From an uncultured Eudoraea sp. (lineage in GTDB: Bacteria; Bacteroidota; Bacteroidia; Flavobacteriales; Flavobacteriaceae): a stretch of DNA of 16,489 nt. Both the position numbers and the translations under genes were made by a program. Positions 6,899 through 15,115 of this stretch are shown piece after piece. Each line of letters starts with the position of its first letter. Positions within the stretch are counted from its first letter, which is position 1. The notes under the pieces were generated by a model that saw nothing but the letters and a program-made list of their open reading frames with translations, did not search any database and was not told the DNA's origin. Location of the stretch: the NCBI GenBank assembly GCA_905479615.1, contig CAJQNH010000025.1:1-16489 (forward strand), in the 5' to 3' direction.

Positions 6899-7504
6899 TT
6901 ATTCCATTGGGAAGTTTTTATCAGCTTTAACTTCTTCCATTTGCTTTACATGCCGTTCCGTATGGCCAGACATAAACATAAGTATTTGAAAAGCATCAAT
7001 AGCGCCAAAAGGCATTTGCCCATAATGATTTCTCAGATCATCTTCCGTAGTCTCCATATAGACTATGTGATCTTTTCTTTTTGATAGAAAGGCTTTCAGA
7101 CTTTCCTCATAGGATCCAAACTTCCCGGAGGGCTCAAAAGGTTCTGAGGTTTTTACTTTGGTATCGCGGTTTCTAATCATAGTCATTAGCTCTTTATCAG
7201 TCATTTTTACATCGCCGCGTTTAGATGGATCAGCAGGTTTTTTTAAAGATTCCTGAAGCATTTGGTCAAACGCATTTTCGGAAATGGCCAAATGTTCAAT
7301 ACATTCGGCAATGGACCAGGATTCAGGACTACTTTTGAAATTTAATTGTTCCTCACTTAGTCCGTTGAGGGTTTCCGTCATGTATGCTTGTGTTTTAATC
7401 AATTCAAGAGCTCCTAAAACTCTTTCTTGATCTGTAAGTTTAGTACTTGTGAGGCTAAAACCAAATAAGAAAAGCGCAATTATTGGAAGAAGAATTTTTT
7501 TCAT
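6899..7504 (-). CDS. Exported DinB-superfamily protein (DinB_2-like)
   Basis: This 201-residue protein has an N-terminal signal sequence (MKKILLPIIALFLFGFSLTS) followed by a four-helix DinB-like domain. Visible markers are ESWSIAECIEHLAISE (H71), HYGQMPFGAIDAFQILMFMS and GHTERHVKQM (H181 and H185). H71 with H181 and H185 fits the three-His metal site of the DinB/YfiT fold. Family members include metal-dependent thiol transferases and many proteins of unknown role; despite the name the fold has nothing to do with DNA polymerase IV. Export to the periplasm is inferred from the signal peptide. The gene is separated from the upstream DinB-like gene by 233 bp with no obvious reading frame, and a weak promoter-like TTG, 16 nt, TAATTTG lies just upstream. 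The substrate is unknown. Confidence 0.82.
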   Translation of the reverse strand: MKKILLPIIALFLFGFSLTSTKLTDQERVLGALELIKTQAYMTETLNGLSEEQLNFKSSPESWSIAECIEHLAISENAFDQMLQESLKKPADPSKRGDVKMTDKELMTMIRNRDTKVKTSEPFEPSGKFGSYEESLKAFLSKRKDHIVYMETTEDDLRNHYGQMPFGAIDAFQILMFMSGHTERHVKQMEEVKADKNFPME

Positions 7505-7737
7505 TTGTTTGTTATTTAAGGTTGTTAATCAAATTATTAATCGTGTGCTTGACAAATCCAAAATATTTTGAAAGATTTCTATAAATCCCAGAAAATCCTG
7601 TAATAGATATACGTAGAATTTGACGACAAAAGTCCTTATATTCAATAAATTATTGACAAATAGTCTTTTAACTGATTTAATCCTTTCAGGGCATCAGATT
7701 ATTTTTTAGATATCCATTATTCTTTGGTCTCTTCTTT

Positions 7738-8334
7738 TTACTCGGAACTTCTTACACCCTTAAAAACATTAACTTTCGGATCTATTGGGTTACCCGATGC
7801 CCTTCGCAAAACCACTATCTGCCCGCTATGCCAAATAGCATCCTCAATAGGACCATTTATCTGATTCCAGAACGGGTTTTCAAACGTTCCCGATTTAGAT
7901 TTAAAGATCACCAAGTGTTCATTTAGGTCACTTACATTAATAAAAATTTCACTGGCCTTTTTAAAATTTAACAAAGTGCGTTTTCTTTTTTCCTGGAAAG
8001 AAAGTGCTTCATCCTTGGGCTGTGTTCTGTCATTTATTTCCTTGACTGCGGAGTTGTACACAACGCGTGATAAGTTATACAGATGATCTAAGGTTTCATC
8101 AATAGTTCTATTGCTTTCTGAAGGTTTATAGAGTAGGTCTTCGGTCCGCAAGCCTTCGGTTGCCCAATAATACCTAAACCCCAAGCCATCTATCATTCGG
8201 GCAACCACAGTTCCTGCGGTATAACTATCCGGATAGTCCGGAATCTGATAATAAGGGAGGTCCTGAGGGTACTTTTCCTGCGCATTCATAACGGTAACAA
8301 AAAATAAGGCCATAAGGATAGTTTTTAATTTCAT
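7738..8334 (-). CDS. Exported DinB-like protein with an altered metal site
   Basis: This 198-residue protein begins with a signal sequence (MKLKTILMALFFVTVMNAQ, cleavage near residue 18). The helical domain resembles the DinB superfamily: GLGFRYYWATEGL, RTIDETLDHLYNLSR (H84) and GPIEDAIWHSGQIVVLRRAS (H169). Where classical members have H-x3-H in the last helix, this one has H169 and Q172, so the usual three-His site is not complete; a Glu or Gln ligand or loss of metal binding is possible. It is the last gene of the run starting at 15589, 11 bp after the esterase stop, with AGGAAGA as a good ribosome site. Its exported nature matches the esterase upstream. It is only distantly similar to the protein at 6899-7504, so the two are not a recent duplication. 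Confidence 0.72.
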   Translation of the reverse strand: MKLKTILMALFFVTVMNAQEKYPQDLPYYQIPDYPDSYTAGTVVARMIDGLGFRYYWATEGLRTEDLLYKPSESNRTIDETLDHLYNLSRVVYNSAVKEINDRTQPKDEALSFQEKRKRTLLNFKKASEIFINVSDLNEHLVIFKSKSGTFENPFWNQINGPIEDAIWHSGQIVVLRRASGNPIDPKVNVFKGVRSSE

Positions 8335-8345
8335 ATTCTTCCTGA

Positions 8346-9203
8346 TTAATATTGATGAAATGCTTCAGATACAAATTCTAATACCACTGGTAGTGATGCT
8401 CTCCAATAGGTCCAACTATGCCTGCCATCTCGCACTCTGTATTCATGTGGAATATCTTTTTTCTTCATTGCTATATGAACAAGACTATTTCCTTCGTATA
8501 AAAAATCATCATCTCCACAGTCAATAAACCACCTAACCGATTTAATGTCTTCAACCGGCATAGACTCCACCAAAGAAATGGCATTATGGCGTTTGAAATA
8601 AGTTTTGATTTCTTCTTCGGTAAAGGTTTCTCCTCTTTCTTTTAATCGTTCTTTTAATTTATCAATAGTAAGTGGACCAACGGAAGCACTTAAAGGGCAG
8701 GCAGAAGAGAATAACTCCGGATGATGCAAAGCGTACATAAAAGAACCACCGCCCCCCATAGAAAGGCCTGCCACTGCACGAAATCGTTTTTCCCCCTTAA
8801 TTCGATACGTAGCTTCCACATAGGGCATTAATTCTTCAAAAAAGAAATCTTCATAGTGCCAGTCTCCCCTGTTAAAATATCCCCGCTTTCCTGTATTTGC
8901 ATCGGGCATAACTATAATCATTGGGGTAGCCTTACCTTCGCTAATAGCCTTGTCTGTAATATGTAAAACTTCTCCAAATTGTACCCAACCTGTTTGGTCA
9001 TCACCTCCACCGTGCAGTAAATAAAGAACTGGATAGCTTCTTTGGGAGGATTCATAATCCGGAGGTAAGTAAATTGCATATTTTCGCTCACTATTCAATA
9101 TTTTACTGTTTAGAGTAAGTTGGTCCATAACTTTGCCGTTTTGACTAAACGCCAATGAGCTGATTATAAGATAAAAAGTTAAAAAAAGGATAGTATTTTT
9201 CAT
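8346..9203 (-). CDS. Exported esterase, alpha/beta-hydrolase (esterase D / CE1-like family)
   Basis: The 285-residue protein has a signal peptide (MKNTILFLTFYLIISSLAFS) and a PF00756-type hydrolase domain. Visible parts are YAIYLPPDYESSQRSYPVLY and LLHGGGDDQTGW (oxyanion region), the nucleophile elbow AGLSMGGGGS with Ser148, the acid loop FIDCGDDDFLYEGN (Asp231-233), and His262 in RDGRHSWTYWR. The catalytic triad is therefore intact. Relatives include feruloyl and acetyl-xylan esterases and S-formylglutathione hydrolase, but the signal peptide argues against the last. The insert between the elbow and the acid (residues about 175-215) is rich in Lys and Glu. It lies 30 bp after the carboxylate transporter gene and 11 bp before the DinB-like gene, all in one direction, so it is probably co-transcribed. 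It likely hydrolyses a carboxylic ester in the periplasm; which one is unknown. Confidence 0.88.
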   Translation of the reverse strand: MKNTILFLTFYLIISSLAFSQNGKVMDQLTLNSKILNSERKYAIYLPPDYESSQRSYPVLYLLHGGGDDQTGWVQFGEVLHITDKAISEGKATPMIIVMPDANTGKRGYFNRGDWHYEDFFFEELMPYVEATYRIKGEKRFRAVAGLSMGGGGSFMYALHHPELFSSACPLSASVGPLTIDKLKERLKERGETFTEEEIKTYFKRHNAISLVESMPVEDIKSVRWFIDCGDDDFLYEGNSLVHIAMKKKDIPHEYRVRDGRHSWTYWRASLPVVLEFVSEAFHQY

Positions 9204-9233
9204 TTGGATGCTTATTTAGTTAAGAAATTCTTT

Positions 9234-10781
9234 TTAGTCAATCCTTGCCCATTCCGGGAAAACGCCTTCAACAATATCAAAAATAAAGGATCCGAAATAA
9301 TAAGTTATTACAGATACCATGATAATTCCTATAATATTTAAGAAAAAGCCCGTTTTGGCCATCTGAATGACGGAAATTCGTTTACTGCCAAAAACTATGG
9401 CATTGGGAGGGGTAGCTACTGGTAACATAAACGCGAGGGAACCTGCAATTGTAGCCGGAAGCATAAAGAGCAGGGGGTTGGTTTCTATGCTAACTGCAAG
9501 GCCGGCAAGAATAGGCAATAAGGTTTCTACAGTTGCTGTATTTGAAGTAATTTCCGTCAAAAAAGTTACAAGGAAGCTTATGCAAAGAATTAAAATTAAA
9601 GGATGCATGCCTCTTAACCACACTAACTGATGTCCAAACCACAGAGATAAACCAGATTCTTTAAATCCGCTAGCCAGAGCAAAACCACCGCCAAACAGTA
9701 AAATTATTTCCCAGGGAATTTCTTCTGCCGCTTTCCAGTCCATGAGAAAAGTTCCTGGTTGTGTTTTAGATGGAATCATAAATAGGACCACCGAAACAAA
9801 AATGGCTACTGTACCATCATTAAAAAATTGTGGATAATTGAATAAGTTTGACCATCCGGGAATTTTAAACCCACCTACCAATATATCCGCCCTGAAAAAC
9901 CAGAGCAACGCAAGGGAGGCAAAAGCAATTATTAATACTTTTTCTTCAAAGTTTTTCCTGCCTAATTTTATATAATCCAGTAGAATTTCATTTTTGCTCA
10001 AACTTTTCCAATTCTTTTTTCTCTTGACAAAAATGAGGTACAAGTACGCATATAAAACAATAAATAAAACAAGTGAAATTGGAAAGGCATAAAAAAACCA
10101 GGTTGCAAATGAAATCTCCGGGGCATTTGGAAAGTAGATATAGAAGATACGGGCGAATGAAAGGTTGGGTGGCGTGCCCACAAGAGTCGCAATTCCTCCT
10201 ATAGAAGCACTGTAGGCAATGCAAAGTAAAAGGCCTACAGCAAAGTGCTTTACCAATGTTTTACCATTTATCTCCTCCAACTTAGTAATTATTGATAAAA
10301 GTATTGGGACCATAAGCATGGCTGTGGCCGTATTAGATATCCACATTGAGAGAAAAGCAGTGGCAATCATAAACCCCAATAGTATTCTGCCCGGACTACT
10401 ACCGATAATTCGAAGAATTTTTAACGCAATTCGCTTGTGTAGCCCCCATTTTTGAATTGCAAGGGCAACCAAAAAACCTCCAATAAATAAAAATATGACA
10501 TGATTAAAATAGGTGGCTGAAACTTCACGGCCATTCATGATTCCAAGTGCAGGAAAAAGCACAATAGGCAGAAGGGAGGTTATGGCGAGGGGAATTAGCT
10601 CGGTTATCCACCAAAGCGCCATTAATATTGCTACTGCCAGTGTATTAGTAATAGCGGGGTTATCCGGGTCTAGTTCTACAAAGAATATCAAATAAGCTGA
10701 GATAAAAGGGGCCAGAATAGACAAGGCATAACGGGCCGATTTACCCGGGTTTTCAGTGATAAATTTTCTGCCTGTTGGCAT
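9234..10781 (-). CDS. DASS/SLC13-family sodium:carboxylate (dicarboxylate) symporter
   Basis: This inner-membrane carrier of the divalent anion:sodium symporter family has 515 residues and about 11 hydrophobic segments plus two re-entrant hairpins. Both internal-repeat signatures are present. SNT at residues 149-151 is followed by VGTPPNLSF (about 201-209), and SNT at 413-415 by VATPPNAIVFGS (about 455-466). These are the carboxylate- and Na+-binding motifs, at positions close to those of the Vibrio cholerae transporter VcINDY. Substrates in the family are C4-dicarboxylates, citrate or sulfate; the motifs favour carboxylates. The gene begins with MPTGRKF at 10781, 52 bp after the GMC flavoprotein gene. 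Its place among exported oxidoreductases and an esterase suggests it imports an acid made or released in the periplasm. That link is inference. Confidence 0.92.
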   Translation of the reverse strand: MPTGRKFITENPGKSARYALSILAPFISAYLIFFVELDPDNPAITNTLAVAILMALWWITELIPLAITSLLPIVLFPALGIMNGREVSATYFNHVIFLFIGGFLVALAIQKWGLHKRIALKILRIIGSSPGRILLGFMIATAFLSMWISNTATAMLMVPILLSIITKLEEINGKTLVKHFAVGLLLCIAYSASIGGIATLVGTPPNLSFARIFYIYFPNAPEISFATWFFYAFPISLVLFIVLYAYLYLIFVKRKKNWKSLSKNEILLDYIKLGRKNFEEKVLIIAFASLALLWFFRADILVGGFKIPGWSNLFNYPQFFNDGTVAIFVSVVLFMIPSKTQPGTFLMDWKAAEEIPWEIILLFGGGFALASGFKESGLSLWFGHQLVWLRGMHPLILILCISFLVTFLTEITSNTATVETLLPILAGLAVSIETNPLLFMLPATIAGSLAFMLPVATPPNAIVFGSKRISVIQMAKTGFFLNIIGIIMVSVITYYFGSFIFDIVEGVFPEWARID

Positions 10782-10833
10782 GGGTTTACCTTTTTATACT
10801 AATTTACGATATTGATAAGCCAATTGTTAATTC

Positions 10834-12369
10834 TTAGCTTGTTTTTAAATAATCTGACAATCTTAAAGACAATGCAACCAGTGTTAGCGTTGGATTTGGA
10901 GCACCAGCCGTACTAAAACAACCAGAACCGGCAATAAAGAGATTAGAAATACCATGAACTTTACAATTCGCATCTACCACTCCTTTATTACGATCTGCAC
11001 TCATTCGTGTCGTACCCATATGATGCCAACCTCCACCTAACTGATCTGGCATTGAGTTGTCATTTTCATCCCAGAGGAATTCCTCTAATTTTATTCTACC
11101 AACGTTTGCCTTTCCCATTTGTTCACCAAGTATGTGGTACATTTTTCTGATACTGTATTTATCCAGCTTGGTTAATTCCCAATGTAATTGGGGTCTTGGT
11201 ACACCCAGTGCATCCCTTTCAGCGGATAGCACTATTCTGGAATTAGGGTTAGGGGCCTGTTCCATCCGTGTGTATAATTCAAAAGCCCTATTCCCATTCT
11301 CATCCTTCCAAGTATCGTTTTTCTCTCTGGATTCTCTGAAATTTGCTACTAGTCTATCGTAGGATTTCCTTGGATCTTTATTGCTCCAGACATCTATAAG
11401 GGGTGTCTGCTGTTTTGCTATTACCAGTGGTGTTAGGGAAGCAGAACCGTTTAGGATTCTAGCTTCCTCTTGAATACTTTCGTTAAGAGCCAATTCTGCC
11501 CTTGGTTTACGTGTGCTGTAATCAAAAGTGTATAGCTCTGTTGAAAATGTTTTTTTAAGCCATAATTGGGCAGACTTAACTTCCAGATGTTCCATAAAAT
11601 AACGACCAACCAGATCCCTGTCATTGCCTATCCCTTTTTTGGTCCGTCCTTTTGATGCCAATAGCATCCTTGCATTTTGTATAGCACCACATGCTAAAAC
11701 AAAATTTTTAGCTCTTACTTTGTGGGTTTTTCCTTCATGATTTCTGACTATGAGTTGCTTTATGTCCCGAACTTCTTCATTTGCGATAATATTAGTGAGA
11801 TTGGCATAAGTGTACAGATATATATTTGGAGATTTAACAATGGTTTCTTTATAGGTTTTACCAAATCGGGTAGGGGGGCTAAATTGCCACATTTTTGACC
11901 AGATAATGTTTTTGTCTAGTGGAAAAGGGGTAAGTCCCGGGTACTTTTCCTGCCAATATTGAAATTCGTAATTATAGGCATCTAATTCAAATAAATTTTG
12001 GGCTTTAGTGTAAAATGGTGCAAGATCGTCCAGTGTTATAGGCCAGCCACTATCCGGAACCCAGCTTCTAATTTTAAAATCTATCGGATCAAAAGGGGCG
12101 CACATGCCTCCCCAATGACCTGTTGTCCCTCCAAATAAGTGCAGTCTGCATGAGCGTAAAGGATAATACTTCTGTCCCGTTGAGTTTCCGGAATAAAGAT
12201 CCTGAATTTCACTGTCGTATTCAAAACCTCCACCTTCCAGAAGGATTACTTTTTTGCCGCTTTTATTCCAGTCCAGTGCCATACTGATACCCGCTGCACC
12301 GGCACCAACAATACAAAGATCTCCTTCAATTACGGTGTTGTTATCAAGTTCTCTGGCATCTAAATGCAT
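10834..12369 (-). CDS. GMC-family FAD oxidoreductase (catalytic subunit)
   Basis: This flavoprotein dehydrogenase of the glucose-methanol-choline family oxidises alcohol groups. Numbered from the chosen start, it has 511 residues. The N-terminal FAD fold shows DLCIVGAGAAG (GxGxxG at about 22-27) and ILLEGGG with Glu about 45. HLFGGTTGHWGGMC follows, and the C-terminal domain carries GGGWHHMGTTRM with the catalytic His pair at about 449-450 and AGAPNPTLT with the partner Asn at about 492. I start at the ATG at 12369 (MHLDARELDNN), 5 bp after the upstream stop. The longer frame from 12408 overlaps the upstream gene by 34 bp and adds no recognisable sequence. No signal peptide is present, although the upstream partner has a Tat-like one. 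It resembles subunit-type dehydrogenases acting on sugars, sugar acids or polyols; the substrate is not determined. Confidence 0.93.
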   Translation of the reverse strand: MHLDARELDNNTVIEGDLCIVGAGAAGISMALDWNKSGKKVILLEGGGFEYDSEIQDLYSGNSTGQKYYPLRSCRLHLFGGTTGHWGGMCAPFDPIDFKIRSWVPDSGWPITLDDLAPFYTKAQNLFELDAYNYEFQYWQEKYPGLTPFPLDKNIIWSKMWQFSPPTRFGKTYKETIVKSPNIYLYTYANLTNIIANEEVRDIKQLIVRNHEGKTHKVRAKNFVLACGAIQNARMLLASKGRTKKGIGNDRDLVGRYFMEHLEVKSAQLWLKKTFSTELYTFDYSTRKPRAELALNESIQEEARILNGSASLTPLVIAKQQTPLIDVWSNKDPRKSYDRLVANFRESREKNDTWKDENGNRAFELYTRMEQAPNPNSRIVLSAERDALGVPRPQLHWELTKLDKYSIRKMYHILGEQMGKANVGRIKLEEFLWDENDNSMPDQLGGGWHHMGTTRMSADRNKGVVDANCKVHGISNLFIAGSGCFSTAGAPNPTLTLVALSLRLSDYLKTS

Positions 12370-12374
12370 AAATT

Positions 12375-12752
12375 CTAATTTGCTACTGAGATTGATAAAA
12401 GGGCACATTGCCTGGCTTCAGTGATAGAAAGTAACCAGCCATCAATAAGAATCGTATTGCCGGTGGTAAAGTCTTCCATCACTTTAGTTTTCAAACCTAT
12501 TTTTATTTCGGAACTGTGAATTTCTGCATCTTTGAGCAGCAATTCTTCCAAATGTTTTTTATTATTCTCATGGGTTAACCTCCGGTAGGTATTTCCAATA
12601 TTAATTAGAGCATTTTGATCGCAGATTTCTGCAAGATCTATAGGGTGTCTCAGGTCTTTGCCTGTTGCAGATTTAAGTTTATAATACCAAATGCCAACTA
12701 AGCTTATAAATAAGCCAAAAAGCGATAATAACAGGAACCTTCTTCTTTTCAT
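12375..12752 (-). CDS. Small Tat-signal subunit, probable partner of the GMC dehydrogenase
   Basis: This 125-residue protein begins MKRRRFLLLSLFGLFISLVG, an RRxFL Tat-like motif followed by a hydrophobic stretch. The rest is helical and polar, ending DFTTGNTILIDGWLLSITEA and RQCALLS. That pattern fits the small (gamma-like) subunits encoded directly before GMC dehydrogenases, annotated as gluconate 2-dehydrogenase subunit 3 or sorbitol dehydrogenase small-subunit families. In the characterised FAD-glucose and gluconate dehydrogenases this subunit supplies the Tat signal and escorts the signal-less flavoprotein out of the cytoplasm. Here the GMC gene starts 5 bp after its stop, which supports the same role. 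It is shorter than many family members (often 150-200 residues). It follows a 160-bp AT-rich gap after the molybdopterin subunit gene; the gap holds only a short palindrome, CTATTT/AAATAG, at 12881-12893, so an internal promoter is possible but not recognisable. Confidence 0.72.
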   Translation of the reverse strand: MKRRRFLLLSLFGLFISLVGIWYYKLKSATGKDLRHPIDLAEICDQNALINIGNTYRRLTHENNKKHLEELLLKDAEIHSSEIKIGLKTKVMEDFTTGNTILIDGWLLSITEARQCALLSISVAN

Positions 12753-12912
12753 TATGGCTGCCTTAAGAGGAATTATTTTTAATTACGAATTTGAAAGACT
12801 ATCATTTATTGCATTTAAAATTTCCTTTAAAAATCTTTTGCAACTTAATATTAAAGGTAATAAAAATGGTGGGTTAACTGCTATTTTAAATAGACTTACG
12901 GCCTAAAAAGTA

Positions 12913-15081
12913 TCAGGTATTTAAGGCCTTCAACACCCTTTCTGGAGTAAAAGGTAAATGTCTGAGGTGCTTACCGGTTAATCTGAGGAAGGCGTTAGCA
13001 ATAGCGCAGGCAACTAAAGGTGTGCCAGATTCACCCACTCCCCGTGGTGGCTCACGAGATTCAATTATTGCAGTTTCTACGCTATCAGGAATATCTGACA
13101 TTCGCAATATTTCATAATCATTGAAGTTGGACTGTTGTACCTGTCCGTTCACTACGGTCAGTTGTTCTTTAAGTACACTGCTAATACCCATCAAAATACC
13201 ACCTTCCATTTGCGCTTTAACATTATCAGGTTGTATTGCTATTCCCGCATCACTTGCACTCCAAAAACGATGAACATTTATTTTGCCCGTTTTTCTATCC
13301 ACAGAAATTTCACAAACTCCAGTACTTAATGTACCGCTTCGCTCTAAAAAAGAAATCCCTTTGGCATGGTTATCGGCAATGCTTGAATACCAATCAGACA
13401 TAGCCATAGCTTTTTCCAATGTAGCAAGACCCCTGGGTGAATTACGCAACAAAACCCTTCTAAACTCTGCCGGATCTTTCTTGAAATAGGTAGCTATTTC
13501 ATCGATCATGCACTCTATCGCAAATTTGTTAGGGCCATGGCCCACTGAACGCCAGTGTTTTAGCCTAATTCCCTCAGAAACTTCCCGCCATTCTGCAAAT
13601 TTGTTAGGAATATCATAATAATCAATTCGAATACCGCTTGCAACCAAATTACCACCATCTCCAACCACACAATGTGAAAAACCTGTTATTTTTCCATTAG
13701 CGTCTGTAGAGGCATGTAATCGTTGTAAAGTTAAAGGTCTATAGGCGCCATAGCGGACATCATCCTCGCGTGTCCAAATTAATTTTACCGGTCTGGGAGC
13801 AACCTCCCTGGCTAAACCGGTTCCTTCCAACACAAAATCTGTCATACTCCTTCTGCCGAACCCACCTCCCAAATACTGCAGATTAATTTTTACATTTTCT
13901 GCCGGAATCCCCAGGTACTTAGGAACTCCAAGTTTAGAATCGAAACCTTGCTGACTTCCAACCCAAACTTCAGCTGAGTTTCCATCTGTCCCAACCTGCA
14001 CTACAGCATTAAGAGGTTCCATTTGGGCGTGGCAGACATAATCATTTTTAAAATCAACACTAAAGGTTTTTGTCGCTGATTTAATGGCGCGATTAATATC
14101 TCCTTCATTTGTAATTACTTTACCTGCTGATTTCTCCGAGGCTATTTTTTCATATTTTTTATAACATTCCTGAGAATTGAAACCGCTTGCAGGAGATTCA
14201 CTCCATGAAATGTTCAGCAATTCTTTGGCAGCCAGAGCCTGTTCTAAAGTTTCTGCAATTATACCAATGGCATAATCAAATGGGACTAGTTTTAACACCC
14301 CCTTTAAGGCCAGAATTTCAGATTCATTATTTAGAGTTGGCCTGGCGCCATGGAGATTACCGCGCTCCAATACCCCATAGAGCATTTCCGGCAATTGAAT
14401 ATCAATGGCAAACTGCGTGGTTCCCATTACTTTTTCGGGAATATCTACTCGTGGCCGGTCTAGTCCTATAAACCGATAGTTTTTAGGATCTTTGAACTCT
14501 GACTCTGAGAATTCGGGTAGCTTGTCGGGCATATTCAGAAAGGGAATCAAATTACCATACCCAATCCTTTTGTTATCCCGCCTGTTAATTACTTCACCAT
14601 TGGAAGTGCTAAGCTCCTCCATAGGCACTTTCCAGTGCTCGGCTGCGCTATGCATTAAAATATAACGAGCCTGAGCTCCTGCTTGTCTCATTATGGAATA
14701 GTAACCATAAGTTATCATACTTCCTGCGGTTAACATTACTTTATTGTTGGGACTCCATTTATCCGATCCGTATATTTGGGATTCCTGAGGCGAAAATTCT
14801 ACGGAGATCATAGACCAATCTGCATCCATTTCTTCTGCAAAGATTACAGGCAATGAGGTCATGGACCCCTGGCCCATTTCAGCCGCAGGGTTATATATCG
14901 TAATCTGGCCGTCTTCGGCTAATTTCACCCAAGCTGTTAACTGATGTTTTTTTAAAATTTTTTCTACCTCCTTGTTGTTTTTACAAGAAATCATCTGAGG
15001 CAAGAGGCCGGAAATACCAATAAATAAAGCAACCCCACCAGAGGTTTTTAGAAATTCTCGTCTGCTTACTGCCTTATTCAT
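12913..15081 (-). CDS. Molybdopterin-binding subunit, IorB-like (xanthine dehydrogenase family)
   Basis: This catalytic large subunit of a molybdenum hydroxylase has 722 residues and most resembles isoquinoline 1-oxidoreductase beta-type proteins, which carry an N-terminal Tat signal. It begins MNKAVSRREFLKTSGG, with the Tat motif SRREFLK, then a hydrophobic stretch ending LLPQMISC (Cys33), which could be a lipoprotein attachment site. Cofactor and active-site motifs follow: CHAQMEPLNAVV near 345, GGGFGRRS near 404, and RGVGESGTPLVACAIANAF near 680 with the putative catalytic Glu. I start at the ATG at 15081; the longer frame begins with GTG at 15090. The [2Fe-2S] subunit gene is 34 bp upstream. 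Family members hydroxylate N-heterocycles or oxidise aldehydes. The substrate here is unknown and no cofactor-insertion gene is nearby. The periplasmic location is inferred from the Tat signal. Confidence 0.92.
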   Translation of the reverse strand: MNKAVSRREFLKTSGGVALFIGISGLLPQMISCKNNKEVEKILKKHQLTAWVKLAEDGQITIYNPAAEMGQGSMTSLPVIFAEEMDADWSMISVEFSPQESQIYGSDKWSPNNKVMLTAGSMITYGYYSIMRQAGAQARYILMHSAAEHWKVPMEELSTSNGEVINRRDNKRIGYGNLIPFLNMPDKLPEFSESEFKDPKNYRFIGLDRPRVDIPEKVMGTTQFAIDIQLPEMLYGVLERGNLHGARPTLNNESEILALKGVLKLVPFDYAIGIIAETLEQALAAKELLNISWSESPASGFNSQECYKKYEKIASEKSAGKVITNEGDINRAIKSATKTFSVDFKNDYVCHAQMEPLNAVVQVGTDGNSAEVWVGSQQGFDSKLGVPKYLGIPAENVKINLQYLGGGFGRRSMTDFVLEGTGLAREVAPRPVKLIWTREDDVRYGAYRPLTLQRLHASTDANGKITGFSHCVVGDGGNLVASGIRIDYYDIPNKFAEWREVSEGIRLKHWRSVGHGPNKFAIECMIDEIATYFKKDPAEFRRVLLRNSPRGLATLEKAMAMSDWYSSIADNHAKGISFLERSGTLSTGVCEISVDRKTGKINVHRFWSASDAGIAIQPDNVKAQMEGGILMGISSVLKEQLTVVNGQVQQSNFNDYEILRMSDIPDSVETAIIESREPPRGVGESGTPLVACAIANAFLRLTGKHLRHLPFTPERVLKALNT

Positions 15082-15115
15082 TAGTTCCACAAAATATTTA
15101 TACCTAGAGAACGAT

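Noticed and set aside
7505..7737. Three TTTGTC-containing stretches between the two DinB-fold genes as a repeat array
   Set aside because: Shared cores are only six bases, spacing is irregular and the flanks differ; likely compositional.
9988..10224. Cysteine- and aromatic-rich minus-strand reading frame inside the carboxylate transporter gene
   Set aside because: It is an out-of-frame shadow of the transporter coding sequence; the membrane-gene base bias explains its hydrophobic look.
12375..12408. Overlap of the GMC gene with the small-subunit gene, suggesting programmed overlap or fusion
   Set aside because: The overlap depends on an upstream ATG adding 13 unrelated residues; the ATG at 12369, 5 bp after the stop and just before the FAD fold, explains the arrangement simply.
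12691..12906. Plus-strand reading frame of 71 codons across the gap between the molybdopterin subunit and the small Tat-signal subunit
   Set aside because: It is largely antisense to the small Tat-signal gene and continues into AT-rich spacer; its sequence shows no domain, and every real gene here is on the minus strand.
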